Assembly: GCA_965153455.1 (NCBI GenBank)
Contig: OZ234504.1
Coordinates: 4,092,001 to 4,156,000, forward strand
Direction of reading: 5' to 3'
Source of the DNA: Sphagnum compactum
Taxonomy: Eukaryota; Bryophyta; Sphagnopsida; Sphagnales
DNA: 64,000 bases
A program made the translations under genes and the position numbers. Positions 47,995 through 59,014 of the stretch are shown in pieces. How positions within the stretch are numbered: the first letter of the stretch is position 1; each line of letters opens with the position of its first letter. The notes beneath the pieces were generated by a model. It worked only from the letters and a program-made list of their open reading frames with translations. It was not told the DNA's origin and ran no database searches.

Positions 47995-49240
47995 GGCTCA
48001 AGAGAGAGAAGCCATAGTGAGTTGATTTTTCATGGTCCATAGTTTATGTGACATAGCTACTGTTTAAATCAATATAGGACTAGTGTTACATTCTTATTTA
48101 AAATTTCATAGAAGTTGATTGTTGCATATTAGTGGTTGTTGATTGGGCATTGCCTTCTCTTTTGGTGATAACATTGTCATTTTAGGTTCAATATACTTGA
48201 GGCTTTTAAAGGGATTTTTGGTATCTTAAGTAGTAGTGAGATTGTGAATATGGGAAGTGAGTGCTTGTAGAAATGGGCATTTGGAGTGAGGTTTTTGTTT
48301 ATTTCATGGAAATTCAAAGTGGGCTATTGGGACAATTGCAATAAGAGCTTTGAGGGATACATTTAACTAACAACTTTTGAGATGACATTTTTCACTTGTC
48401 AAAACCTATGGGACTGTAGGTATCTAAGGGAGGATCTGTTGTAAGATTTGGGATTTGATATGGGATTGTAGGTATCTGAGGGAGGATCAATTGTGAGATT
48501 TGGGATTTGATATCATGTTTGTTGTTGAAAAGGATTGTGTCAATGGAAATTGAGAGTCTTGGGTTTTATGACTCAATAATGCTATGAAGAAGACCAAAAA
48601 GCTCATGAGAATAATTCTGGACTGATCCAATCCATTAATTGCATGTAGATTTTAGTATGTGATTATGTGTAGGACTTCTCTGAGGTAGTAAAGTTGAAGC
48701 AAAATGTTGTGATGGATGTTTTTTTTAAGTAGATTCGTCATGTGTTTAGGCATGATTGATGTTTTTGAGATCTATGAGAGGATAGATGATTGAGAAAATC
48801 AAATTCTTTTTCCTTTTCTTTTTTGATGACAATGAAAGCAAGTTTGAGATTGTAGTTTCAATTGTAGGTTGAGATTGCTCTTCCAGCACGGCCACTCTGT
48901 TAGCTACCTCTTTCTTCTCTGCCACCCCAAGGCACCTAAGATGCCTCTGTTGATTCCTCACCATATCCACATCATGGAGGTGAATTCTTTGGAGATGAGT
49001 CCAATCCATCAACATGGTGACTAACTAATGATAGATGTATGTTAGGTTTTTTTATAAAAATAAATTAATATCTGTTTTTTCAATTTTGTGGTTTCCAAAA
49101 GTTTTGCAATTCTTTTCATTTTAAAAAAGGACTACTGTCAAATTTACAGAAAAACATGAAATTTTCCATTTTTTTTCAATTCTTTTTGTGGTCAAGTGGT
49201 GAAAATTCGTATTAAAAAAAAACACCACCTGGGTGTTCCT
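47995..49240. other. No gene recognised; 52-bp tandem duplication
   Basis: Sequence after the retrotransposon. TGGGA(C/T)TGTAGGTATCT units of 52 bp are duplicated in tandem at 48409-48513. A minus-strand frame at 48746-49015 (89 codons) has a coiled-coil-like composition but no recognised domain. Confidence 0.4.
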
Positions 49241-49254
49241 GTAAACCAAGAGTA

Positions 49255-49985
49255 TTGAACTCCAGTGGAACAACTGTTCCTTATTCGTTTTCATTCTTTG
49301 GCATGGACAATGCTGCACCCTAGCCAAGTGGATCACTATGTGTGCAAGTTGGCAATTGTATGTTATCCCTTCTCCCACCAAGAGAGGGCCCTTTGGTCAC
49401 TAGTGGCTTATTTCCTTTCAGAATATAGTAAGGGTGTGTTTCCATGAACTCCCACTTATGCATTATTAATTGTACTAACCTCAGACTCGAATAGTTTAGT
49501 TGGGGTTTTTGGTTCTTCCGTAAAATGTTGAAACACTGGCTCACTATTCCAGTGGATATTTCACACTTGTGGTCAGTGCCTTCCCCCACCCCCCCCCAAG
49601 TATCTAACCCCCAGATCTGGAGATACCCACCAGACCGACAAATGTCAGTCACCTTACCTCAAAACTCATGATACAGGCAGGTGTGGGTTCTTTCAAAGTG
49701 GGTTGAGAAGTAGTGAGGTGAACATAGGAATCCCTTTTGGTACAACTTAACCAAAATTAATAGAGGTTGAATAATGGGTGACCTGAGGACATGGAAGCAA
49801 ACCCTAAATCCAGTGGATTTGGTGACAAGTGTCCCTCGTGCAGTTCATTCTTGTGTGTGGACAATGGTTCACCCCAGCCCGTTGCAACACTGTTTGTGGA
49901 AGTTGCCAATCCTATGCAATGCCTCCTCCTCCCAACGAAGGGCCCTTGGGCTCCTACTGGATTGTTTCCCTTCAGATTCTAGAAC
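49255..49985 (+). repeat. Pair of diverged ~175-bp direct repeats
   Basis: 49255-49430 and 49803-49985 align in order: CCAGTGGA, TTCATTCTT, TGGACAATG, CACCC(C/T)AGCC, GTGGAAGTTGCCAAT or GTGCAAGTTGGCAAT, GGGCCCTT, and TTTCC(C)TTCAGA(A/T)T. The interval between them contains a third CCAGTGGAT. A local duplication of a non-coding unit is likely, and no protein is recognised. Confidence 0.6.
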
Positions 49986-50113
49986 GTATGATGGAACTTG
50001 GCGGTGTATTATATTTGGATGACAGTGGGTTCGACAGGGTACTTGTAGGATACTCCAACTGTCCCCACAAACTTGGATCCAAAGACGCTTCACGATGTTT
50101 CGCACCGTTACAT

Positions 50114-50318
50114 AAGTCCAAAGGTGGAAACTAGTCTAGAAGCAATGGAGTTGGTCCACTTTATTTCCCCCAAAAGAAAAGAAAAGGAGGAGTTGGAAAC
50201 CAGCCAGCAACCTGCCACTCTTCTTCTTTCTAAGTCCAAAGGTGGAAACGAGCCTAGCAGCAATGGAGTTGGTCGACTTTGAGTTGGAAACCAGACAGCA
50301 ACCTGCCACTCTTCTTCT
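50114..50318 (+). repeat. Imperfect tandem duplication (118 and 87 bp)
   Basis: AAGTCCAAAGGTGGAAAC begins units at 50114 and 50232. Both contain AGCAATGGAGTTGGTC and end GCAACCTGCCACTCTTCTTC. The second unit lacks about 31 bp (the purine-rich AAAAGAAAAGAAAAGGAG part). Confidence 0.85.
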
Positions 50319-50457
50319 AGAAAGAATCCCTCTATGATTATCGATTACTTTACCTCATACTTGCTTAACATGCTGGAAAAGAAATCACGTGAGCTCCCCC
50401 TTTTACTTCACAAAGCATTCTAGAAACCTGAACTGTACTCCATACGTGGGCAACAGC

Positions 50458-50819
50458 GGCCACAGTGAAGCAGCACCCACCAGTGCACCATCCACTGGAT
50501 GCCTGTTACGACTCAGTTGTGGATGATCCTCAACTGAGTTACCACCCAGTTTCATCCTGGTAACCCATTCTGTAAGAAGTAGGTCTAACATATAGACAGG
50601 TAGGTAACAAAATAGGGGACTAATAGGTAACTAGATAGTTTAAACATAGTAGGTAGGGACCGTTATTTACTATCTACCTGGTTGGTAGGTAGTAAATTTA
50701 AAGCAACTGAGCTAACCACCATGGTTAGCTAGGGAACTGGAACCCAACAGAAAACTGTTTCCAGATCACATATCATCCATCCTTGCTGGTGCACTGGTGG
50801 GTGCTGATTCACTGTGGCT
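50458..50819 (-). mobile_element. Mutator-like MITE, copy B (362 bp)
   Basis: Inverted copy of the element at 15039-15391. The ends are GGCCACAGTGAAGCAGCACC and its near-inverse (..GTGCTGATTCACTGTGGCT). It is flanked by a perfect 9-bp target duplication GGCAACAGC at 50449-50457 and 50820-50828. Its internal TAGGTA-rich middle matches copy A on the opposite strand. It is non-coding, so mobility would need a Mutator-like transposase from elsewhere. Confidence 0.9.
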
Positions 50820-51071
50820 GGCAACAGCAACCACAAACAGTAACAACCCCACGCCTCCCCGGCCCCAATGCAGTAAATAAGAAATTGATCAATGAATTTC
50901 AGCCACTAATTTTATGGAGTGACCATAGAGAAAAGAATGTTTTGCAAAGAGATGAATAAATATCCAAATCTAAATACTTTTGGCTAGGTAGTAGATACAT
51001 GGAAATATGTGTTAAGGCAATTAGAAAATGAGATTAATTCACCTTCCAATCTCCTATGTAGAACACCATAG

Positions 51072-51308
51072 CACACCCAACAAAAAGCCAATTCATACAT
51101 CCTTGTTGACAAACCAAACAGACCCAAAACATGGCCAATTCTATGTCCTCATTTGGGGACTGAATCACACCCAAAACATGGCCAATTCAGGCGTCCTCAT
51201 TGATGGAAGAAACACTACTAAAATATGGTCCGTTTATGTATCCTCCATTGAGGGACAAAACACACCCAAGACACGGCCAATTGGAACATTCTCATTTGGG
51301 GATGAGTA
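51072..51308 (+). repeat. Five-unit 47-48-bp tandem repeat
   Basis: Units start at 51072, 51119, 51166, 51213 and 51261, with the pattern CACACCCAAAACATGGCCAA then TCCTCATTTGGGGAC. Because the length is near a multiple of three, a plus-strand frame runs through with 16-residue repeats, but the divergence does not favour coding and no start context stands out. Confidence 0.75.
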
Positions 51309-51517
51309 AAGGGAACTGTTGAATAAACATGCATCCAATCTCCACTGAGGAAGGCCAGATTGTGGTTTGGCTGTTGTGACAGGGCGGCAAAAAAATCCCG
51401 CCTTGTGGTATGGATAAGGCCACTAGATAAACCTGAAACAGTCAGATGGATAAACGTACAGAGTTCACATGACACATAAAATAACTCTATGGGTGTATGT
51501 TCATCCTTCTTATTCAC

Positions 51518-52867
51518 CTCTCATATTCATTAGATGAGGTGCCCCCCAAGTTCAATTTTTTTTTTGCAATGAGCCAATTTGATTGGCCCATCACTCAAAA
51601 AAATGAAATATGGAGGCTCCCCAAAATGGAAGGTTCTATTTTCAGGTACAGAGTTCCTCCCCTTTGGCCCACCCATATAGGTGAAAGGAGGACAACATTT
51701 GCAAAAGCATATGGGGAAAAAGTGATGTGCTATTGGGAACTCTTTGAGGAACATGTCAGTAACTTGGGAACTCTTGCTTTGACCTGCCAAAAAGGGAGGG
51801 GAGGGGGGGGGGGGGGGGGGGGGGGGCGGAACAGAAGCTTGCATGGAAAGTCGACTGTCCAATGTCCAAGTGGAAAGTGAACAGTGCACACAGTCCACTC
51901 TCCACACCAAACACAACTTGAAACAAAACCTCCCCCACCCACAAGGAAAAAAGGGCGGGCCCCTTCCCTCCATGAGGCGGCTTCTCCTTGGCTGCATGAA
52001 ATTTCATCATAACCCTGCAAAACTTTATTTATAAGCACACCACAGATGCAAGAAATGTAACACCCTACCTATTAATTAGATGAGCTGCCTCCCAAGTTCA
52101 TTTTTTTTTTTGCAATGAGCCAATTTGATTGGCCCATCACTCAAAAAAAAGAGCTATGGAGGCTCCCAAAAATAGAGGGATCTACTTTGAAGTGTAGAGT
52201 TCCTCCCCTTTGGCCCACCTACATAGGTGAAAGGAGGACAACATTTGTGAAAGCATATGGGATAAAAGTGAGGTGCTATAGAGAACATGTTGGGGGAACA
52301 CATTGAGAACTTGAGGAACATATTGGGAACTTAAAGGGAACATATGGGAACACATTGGGAACTAGGGAAAAAAGAAAAAAAATCCTTCGCCCCACAAACT
52401 AAAAAGGAAAAAAAGCAAGGCACCTTGATTGCATGCTTGGGCCTTCCCATTGGCTGCATGAAATTTCTCTTCCCAAAAGAGTTCATCAGCAGTTTTGGCC
52501 TGGGCTAATTTACCCCTTGAAAAGAACACTTCACCTATTAATTAGTTGAGGGGGGTCCCCAAAGTTTGTTACGTTCTTGTTGGGAAGGAGGCACTTTCAA
52601 GAGCCCATCACAATTTTTTTTGAAACTCCCAAAAATTGTGGTGCTTCCCATTGGTCCCCCCCCCACCTCCCTCCCTTTTGTAATTTATATACATGAAATT
52701 TCAACTTTGGCTGAGGCATATGCGATAAAAGTGTGATTCTATTGGGAACAACTTGGGGAACACGCTGAGAACTTGATGGGAACTGGATGGGAACCAAAGT
52801 TTGGACACATTGGAAACAGAAGAAAACCAAAAAAAAAATCCCCTGGCATGGGTGTATATTTGTCATT
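51518..52867 (+). repeat. Three tandem copies of a ~0.35-0.55-kb unit
   Basis: Copies begin about 51518, 52068 and 52534, each near ATTAATTAG(A/T)TGAG or a variant. Shared parts are the T-run followed by GCAATGAGCCAATTTGATTG, GGCCCATCAC, TTCCTCCCCTTTGGCCCACC, AGGTGAAAGGAGGACAACAT, GCATATG(G)G(A/G)(T/A)AAAAGTG, TTGGGAAC blocks and GGCTGCATGAAATTT. Copy 3 is the most diverged. A G-run of about 28 bases (51798-51826) in copy 1 creates poly-proline minus-strand frames that are artefacts. Confidence 0.8.
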
Positions 52868-53256
52868 TTCTATGAGAAGGAATCGAATACAAAGTGACCA
52901 ACAAAAAGAACAACCAACCAACCAACCCTCCTCCCCTTGCAACATCACCCACACATTTCACAACATCTGATTGCACCGTTGCCAACAATGCGATAAGGAT
53001 GCCATATGTACGTCCCATACACTTGAAGCGGTTCGTCTCGTGGGTGGTGTCAGCAACCTGGCACAAAAAAAGATCAGGTTGATCCTGATTGCTATTTTTG
53101 TACAACTTGGATCTACTGTATCTACAGCGTACACGCCATCCATTTTGGTGGACCCTGCCCCCACTCACACCTCCCATTTGGCCTTCTACCGATGTTTATT
53201 AACATCCAACGCACTGTAAATTGAATCCTTAGTCCCTTAACGTAATTTCTTTTTAA

Positions 53257-53460
53257 TAGCCAAAGTGGCTATCATCCATAGGAAGATGTACAAAAAAGTG
53301 GTCATCATCCCTAAGAAGACTAGCCAAATCTGGCTATACTCCAAATATGAATTAGAAAATCTTGAATCATCCTTTTTATATTTTGGCTACAAAACTGAAA
53401 ACCACGTATAGAAATCTGACAAAAAAAATTTCCCTCAATTGGAAACCTCCAAAATCAATT
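53257..53460 (-). repeat. Dispersed repeat, partner of 13112-13283
   Basis: Reverse-complement match to the copy at 13 kb (same block order, clearly diverged). It contains two further ATAGCCA-type inverted words. No coding content. Confidence 0.6.
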
Positions 53461-53639
53461 AATTTTTCTTTTGGACAAAAGTTTGCACAAAAAGAACAAA
53501 AGGCTGGCCCCACCCATAAACATGAAAATATTGGACTGTTTAAACTGAAAGACTATTTAAATCACCACCACCACCTGGTCCAAGCATTATGGTCATAAGC
53601 AATATTTTTTTATTTTTTCATTTTCAACTGGGTGTTGTG

Positions 53640-54144
53640 AAGCCCACTAGCTACATACCATGTATATTTACAGATTAAATATCAAAAAAGTTGCAGGCTA
53701 TTTAACACTCTCCGTCATCTAAAATAGAGTGTATAACCCATTTCACTGCTTCTAGTGAACGTGCTATAACAACACCATTCTGCAACCTTCAAAACTTCAA
53801 ACTTCAAGTCCAGCTTCTAGAGCTCCTGTTTTCTTGTGTACAAATCTTCCACACTTGAAACCTGCATCTCTTCAGTGTACTCAATCTGTAGTGTGTAACC
53901 CCCCCCCCCACACTTCCTAGTACTCAGGTATTGGATTCAAAGTTTTTTGTCGGGAGAAATTAGAGGCAACAGCAGAAGTGGGAATTTTTTTTGGGTTGTA
54001 GTGGATTTGGTTCTAAGTACCAGCTCGTGTGGTTTTTTTCTTTGGACTTGGGTTTTTGGTTTTTTGGCAATCTTTTTTGTAAAGCATTTTTGGGAAGTAG
54101 TTGCAGCTGATGTGCTAGTGGTATAAGGGTCGAGCCTTTTGCAG
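53640..54144 (+). promoter_or_regulatory. Presumed promoter and 5' leader of the J-domain gene
   Basis: AT-rich sequence with TATA-like words (TATATTT near 53663, TATTTAAC near 53699), then a C-tract at 53900-53909 and a G/T-rich leader. An in-frame TAA at 54124-54126 closes the reading frame upstream of the chosen ATG. Which TATA-like word is used cannot be decided by eye. Confidence 0.3.
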
Positions 54145-55014
54145 ATGGCTGTCGCTAATTTTTCCCTCACTAGCAATGCATTGCTGTTGCAAAAAAACAG
54201 CGGCAGTGCTCTTCATGTGACCGAGCTCCCTAGTGTTGAGATTTTGTCTCCAGTGAGCTGCAGCTTTGCTCAACGGGGATTTTTACTCGCTCATAGCTTT
54301 CCTACATTGGGCGGTGGTCACAACTGCCTTCAATCCACAGCAGCTTGTAGCAGCCCCAATTCGAGGCACCGTAGTAGTGGGAGTTGTAGTTTCGGATCCA
54401 GTTTCTTTTGCAAGAACGTCTCTTCTGAAAGTCAGCTTTGTTTCAAGCAGTTGAGGAAATTAGCAACCGCAAGCCGCGCCCCTTGCGTTTGTGCTGCAGG
54501 AGGAGCAACAGCGATTAATTCGGAGATCGAAAGCTTAACAAATTTGAGCTTGTATAGTTTGTTGGGAGTGCCGGAGGATGTGGGACTGCCCGAGATTAAG
54601 TCGGCTTTCAGGAAAATGGCGTTGAAATACCACCCGGATGTGTGCTCGCCGACGACGCTAGAGGTGTCCACGAAGATGTTTCTAGAGGTCCAGCATGCGT
54701 ACGAGGTGCTGTCGGATCCGGCACTCCGAGCTGACTACGACTACGGGTTGATGCATCCCTCGTTCGCGCAGGCCTTCGAGAGGAGTGAGGGAAGGATTCG
54801 CAGGCGACCGTCGCCGCGGAAGCATGCGGGAAACAACCATAGCCGAGAAGATAATGGCGTGTCAGAGGCGTGGAAACTGCAGTGGGAAGCTCAGATTACG
54901 AGACTGAAGCATAGGAAGAGGGAGCAACGAGAAACGGTAAACCCGTTCAATACTGAGTCATGGGGTTCTCGGATGCGACGGCAGCCGCGTCCGCAGACAG
55001 CAGCTTTCGTCTGA
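54145..55014 (+). CDS. Plastid J-domain protein, DJC26 (J20)-like
   Basis: An intact, apparently intronless gene of 289 codons, and the only clear working host gene here. Residues 1 to about 115 are rich in serine and alanine and poor in acidic residues, as in a chloroplast transit peptide. Residues 135-201 form a J domain: LYSLLGVPEDVGLPEIKSAF, then KYHPDV with the HPD triad (163-165) that stimulates Hsp70 ATPase, then AYEVLSDPALRADYD. After a basic linker the C-terminus has a W-rich segment (EAWKLQWEAQITRLKHR) and SWGSRMRRQ, as in the short plastid J proteins of the Arabidopsis J8/J11/J20 group, best like J20, which passes misfolded DXS (isoprenoid pathway) to plastid Hsp70. There is no zinc-finger or DnaJ C-terminal domain. 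ATG 54145 is the first in frame after a TAA at 54124. Exact orthology is inferred. Confidence 0.9.
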   Translation: MAVANFSLTSNALLLQKNSGSALHVTELPSVEILSPVSCSFAQRGFLLAHSFPTLGGGHNCLQSTAACSSPNSRHRSSGSCSFGSSFFCKNVSSESQLCFKQLRKLATASRAPCVCAAGGATAINSEIESLTNLSLYSLLGVPEDVGLPEIKSAFRKMALKYHPDVCSPTTLEVSTKMFLEVQHAYEVLSDPALRADYDYGLMHPSFAQAFERSEGRIRRRPSPRKHAGNNHSREDNGVSEAWKLQWEAQITRLKHRKREQRETVNPFNTESWGSRMRRQPRPQTAAFV

Positions 55015-58000
55015 GATCTTTTGTCTTCCAAATCCTCAAACTTCCCACTAAAATGGTACTCTGTGCAAAAACAGATTCTCGATGGACCCCAAGAACTTAT
55101 GGGAAGGGCTCATTCCCCTCTCCGCGGTGCAGATATCATGCTAAATACCCTAATAGTCAAGACAGCTACAATGGGGTCCAGGCTTGTTCAAGGTGTGAGA
55201 ACTGAGAAGGGGGATCAGAGTTTCTCGAATTCAACTAATATTGTGGGCCAAAAGCAAAGCTCTAGGACGTAGCACGAGTTCGAGCCTCTAAGAAGAGCCT
55301 GGTCCTCCCTCATCTTCCAAAAACGAGGCGTGCAGTCAACGCAAGAGCGAAGAAGAAGACAAAATTCTCTAAAGCCAGGAGTGTCGAGCATACAATCCAC
55401 GTAGGACACAATCCATCCTCCATCCTCTGTCGATCTTTCTATGAGAGTGAACAAAGGAAGCTATCAAGTGTGAGAGGCTAGCTAGAGAGAAACTCTCTGT
55501 CTCTCTTCCTGGAATTTCCTGAACATGGGACGAGCGTTGAGAAGGAGGTCGCAATACTTAGAAGAGTGCGAAAATCCATTTGCTCGCCCGAAATAGAGAT
55601 TCTCGTGCACATTACTTCTTTTTCTTCTTTTCTGGGTGTTGGAGGGGTTTTGTAAATAGAAATTGTATTTCAAATCATCCTCTGCATCAACAGAGATACG
55701 GAAGGCCACTTCTTAGTTGCTACATCAACTTGAGAGTAAATATGTACATTTGGGTCATTTGTAAGAGTCATCCAACGTTGATTTTATTCATGTTTTTTCC
55801 ATCATGCCATCCAAGTTGATTCATTCAATCTTTTCCCAATCTTGAACTTCTGAGTATGGCTGATTTGGACCCTTCTTTCATTGTTTTCCTCTTACTTTCG
55901 TTTTGAGTGTGGTTGACAATTTCTTTCATGGTTGGCTTTTTTTCTACTTTTATTTTCCAATTTTATCAGATGTCTCTCCAAAGAGAAATTCTACATTTGT
56001 TTTGAATGTGGTTATCTTTCACTGGTTTTTTCTCTTATTGCACTCTGACTAGTGTGGCATGTGCCATTTGCCCAAGTGTGAACCCATTACAAAATAGGGA
56101 AACTCAACATTTGAACATTGTTTTGCAATGTATGTATCAAATTTTTGAACAGCTAAATATGAAAGGAAATCATGCTTGAATTGAATGGTAAGCCTTCAAA
56201 TGTTACCACATTCTCAACTGATTTTTCCTTCCAGAACCTGGTTTTTTGGAATTTTTTTGAATTTTCAGTGGCAGAAATCACTTAAAAATCAATATCTCCC
56301 ACATTCTAAATCCAAATCTTACCAAATAAATTCCATTAAATCGTGCTCATCAAGATCTTTCCAACAACACCAAAGGCACATTCCAAGTCTTCCCAAATTT
56401 CCAGCTACAATTTAATTTAATTTTCAGTGAAGAAATCATTCAATATACAAGACCTTCTACATCGCAAGTCCAAGCGCCATGAAACAAAAGCCAATGCACC
56501 CCTCCTCCAAAGAGACAAAGAAAGTGATTTGAAGCATCCCGGTTTGGTGGATCTCGTCGGGACAAACAAAACAAAATAAAACAAAACAAACAAACTACCT
56601 TGCTTCATAGATAGGTTGCAGTTGGCTCTCCTTCATTGTTTTTTCTGTTTGCTTTCATTTTGAATGTGGTCACTCATTTGCTTGCTCCTATGTCTTGATT
56701 CCACACTCCAAAATTTATTGCCAAACTTCCTTGGATTTCTTCTACTCATGTCTTCAATGAAGTCCCCCAAGTTTTTTCATTCATTGATTTTCCCAAGCTT
56801 TCATATGGGCCCTTCATTCCATTTGCTTTCACAGTTTGCTTTTAGTATTGTGTTTCTCACTAGAAATCCATTGCAATTTTAAATTTGGTGAGTGTAACAA
56901 GCATATTTGTTTTATTGTCATGTGCAGTCATTCAATTAATGTTAAGGTAGTTAGACCTACCATCAAACACATAGTGAATCAAAGCTTTGTCAATCCACAC
57001 AATGATTTGGGTTGACCTTAGAGTGTCAAAATGAATTGTGGAGTTGGATTGGCTACACCCATAGCCACAAAAAAATCCAAAACCATCCAAAAACAAGCAA
57101 GATATAAGGTCTTGAAGTAAAGGGGGGCTTGTTTTTTTGAAAAACAACTTCCTCACACACTTTGTGATGTTTAAATGTACATGGTCCACTCAACAACCAA
57201 CTAGTCACCTATTAGATTCTACTCAGCACCTACCTTGTTTTTTAACATTTGATTATGCAAAATCACGTTGTTTCCTTTCAACCTCCATTCAACTATGGTG
57301 TATGGTCCAAATTTGTCATTCATCATAGGCTTCAAATCTATGGTCACAAGACTCCAAGCATTTAGAAAAACATGTGACTTAATGGTCATGGGTTGGTGTT
57401 TTTTTGGTGTTTGTGAAGGGAGGTGGTTGGGTAGTGCAAGGGCCCATTTGTGAATGAAAGCACTCTTGTGCAAAGATTGTAATCTTTGCAAAATTGCATT
57501 TCCTTTGTGTGCAAAGCTTGCACAAAACATCTCCTTCATGTTTTAGGTAGGAAATCCTTGGTGGTCGGGATGTTATTTCTTTCCTACAAGCTCTCTCTCT
57601 CTCTCTTTAGCTCCTACCTCCTTCATCATGCCCCTTGCCCATGCTTTTATGTTCTTTTTGCAAGTTGAGGAGCTTTTTCCAAGTGATGGCAAGATGTGAA
57701 CTTCTTCAAATGGCATTGATGGCCTTTTCAGCAATAGGATCTCATCTTGTCAACCTTTTTTTCCTATAGTGTAATTTTGTCTTTACAATTGCAATGCATG
57801 TTCCTTCTCTCTTTCTTGCAAGCAATTACATTTTATTTTTCTCTTGTAAATTCTTTCTTCTAGAAGTTTTTTCTTTCCTACAAGCGTTTTTTTCAACAAT
57901 TGTGAACTTTTTTGGCTATCATGATTTTTTTGCAAACTATTTATCTTGTGCAAGCTCATTTTCTTTTACAAGTTGGTCTTTTTCATATTTTCATAAGTTT

Positions 58001-59010
58001 TTTTTCTCTTACAAGATTGCATTTCCTACTAGTTTTAACTAGGTGGCCCTATTGTGGGTATATGTTACAGGTGTTGGAACTCTAAAGTTGATGTGCATCC
58101 TAATGTAAAACCCATCACCCCCCCCCCCCCCCCCCCTCCCTTTCCTTTCATTCCCAAAGGTTTAATGAACTTAATTGAGCTTGGTAAGAGCATGCCTCGT
58201 TATTGTCAACCTAGTTTTTGGCCTTTTGTCTAGCCTCTTTTTGAGTTTGTAATTTAAGCCTATATTTTGAAAAATGATTAAAATTTCCCCAATAAATCAA
58301 TTTTTTTCTTTTATCATTTTTGAATAAATATGAATTTCTACAAATTCTTTGCAAATTCTATGTTTCATCTTGAAAAATGATGATAATTTGAAATCATACT
58401 AAAAACTGTTAATTTTTAAAGTTAATATATTATTATTATTATTTCAATCCATCATGTACGTTATACCCCATTTATACGTGGTAAATCATTTTTGAAGTTT
58501 TGATATTCTGAATTTTCAAATGTACATATTTCGAATTTTCATAGTTTTAGATTCCACATTTTTGAAATTATGAATTTTTCTTTAGTGTGTCTAATAGGTT
58601 ATTATCATCTCATATTTTTTATCATCAACTTACTTTTATTATATGAGTTCTTTGAAAGTCCTTTATAAACTTTCCATTTTTAATGATAGAAATTTTCACT
58701 TTCAAAAGTCTTTAACTAAACCAAAACCTAAAATCGGATAAAATGGATTTTTAATTTGAGTTTCTTAACATTATATGTGTTAAAAAGGAACAATGTGCCA
58801 TGATTACCATGGTTTCAAATGGAAACAAAAGTTTTAAGAAAATCTTTAATTTTTTATGATACAATCTAATGTTTGACGCCCTTTTTGGCTCCTTTGAGTG
58901 TGTTTTGACCTTGTGCACGCCCCTTTCTCTCTTCTTTCCTTTCATTTGTTGTCCTTGATTTGGTCTATTGCTTCCTTTTCTATGCCATGTTGTCATAGGA
59001 TTCCTAAATA
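55015..59010. other. Downstream region, no gene recognised
   Basis: The first ~550 bp after the J-domain gene are GC-richer and may be 3' UTR, but I see no clear poly(A) signal. Beyond that the sequence is T-rich, with a CT microsatellite at about 57590-57606 and a C-tract at about 58118-58136. Open frames such as 57794-58042 and 57219-57539 minus show no recognised domain. Confidence 0.35.
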
Positions 59011-59014
59011 TTCA

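Noticed and set aside
51530-52038. Overlapping minus-strand frames with poly-proline
   Set aside because: The proline run comes from a ~28-base G homopolymer inside a tandem repeat; all three frames stay open across it.
55276-55300. tRNA-like GAGTTCGAGCCTC segment
   Set aside because: No matching acceptor, D-arm or anticodon arm could be placed around it; no tRNA gene was found in the window by eye.
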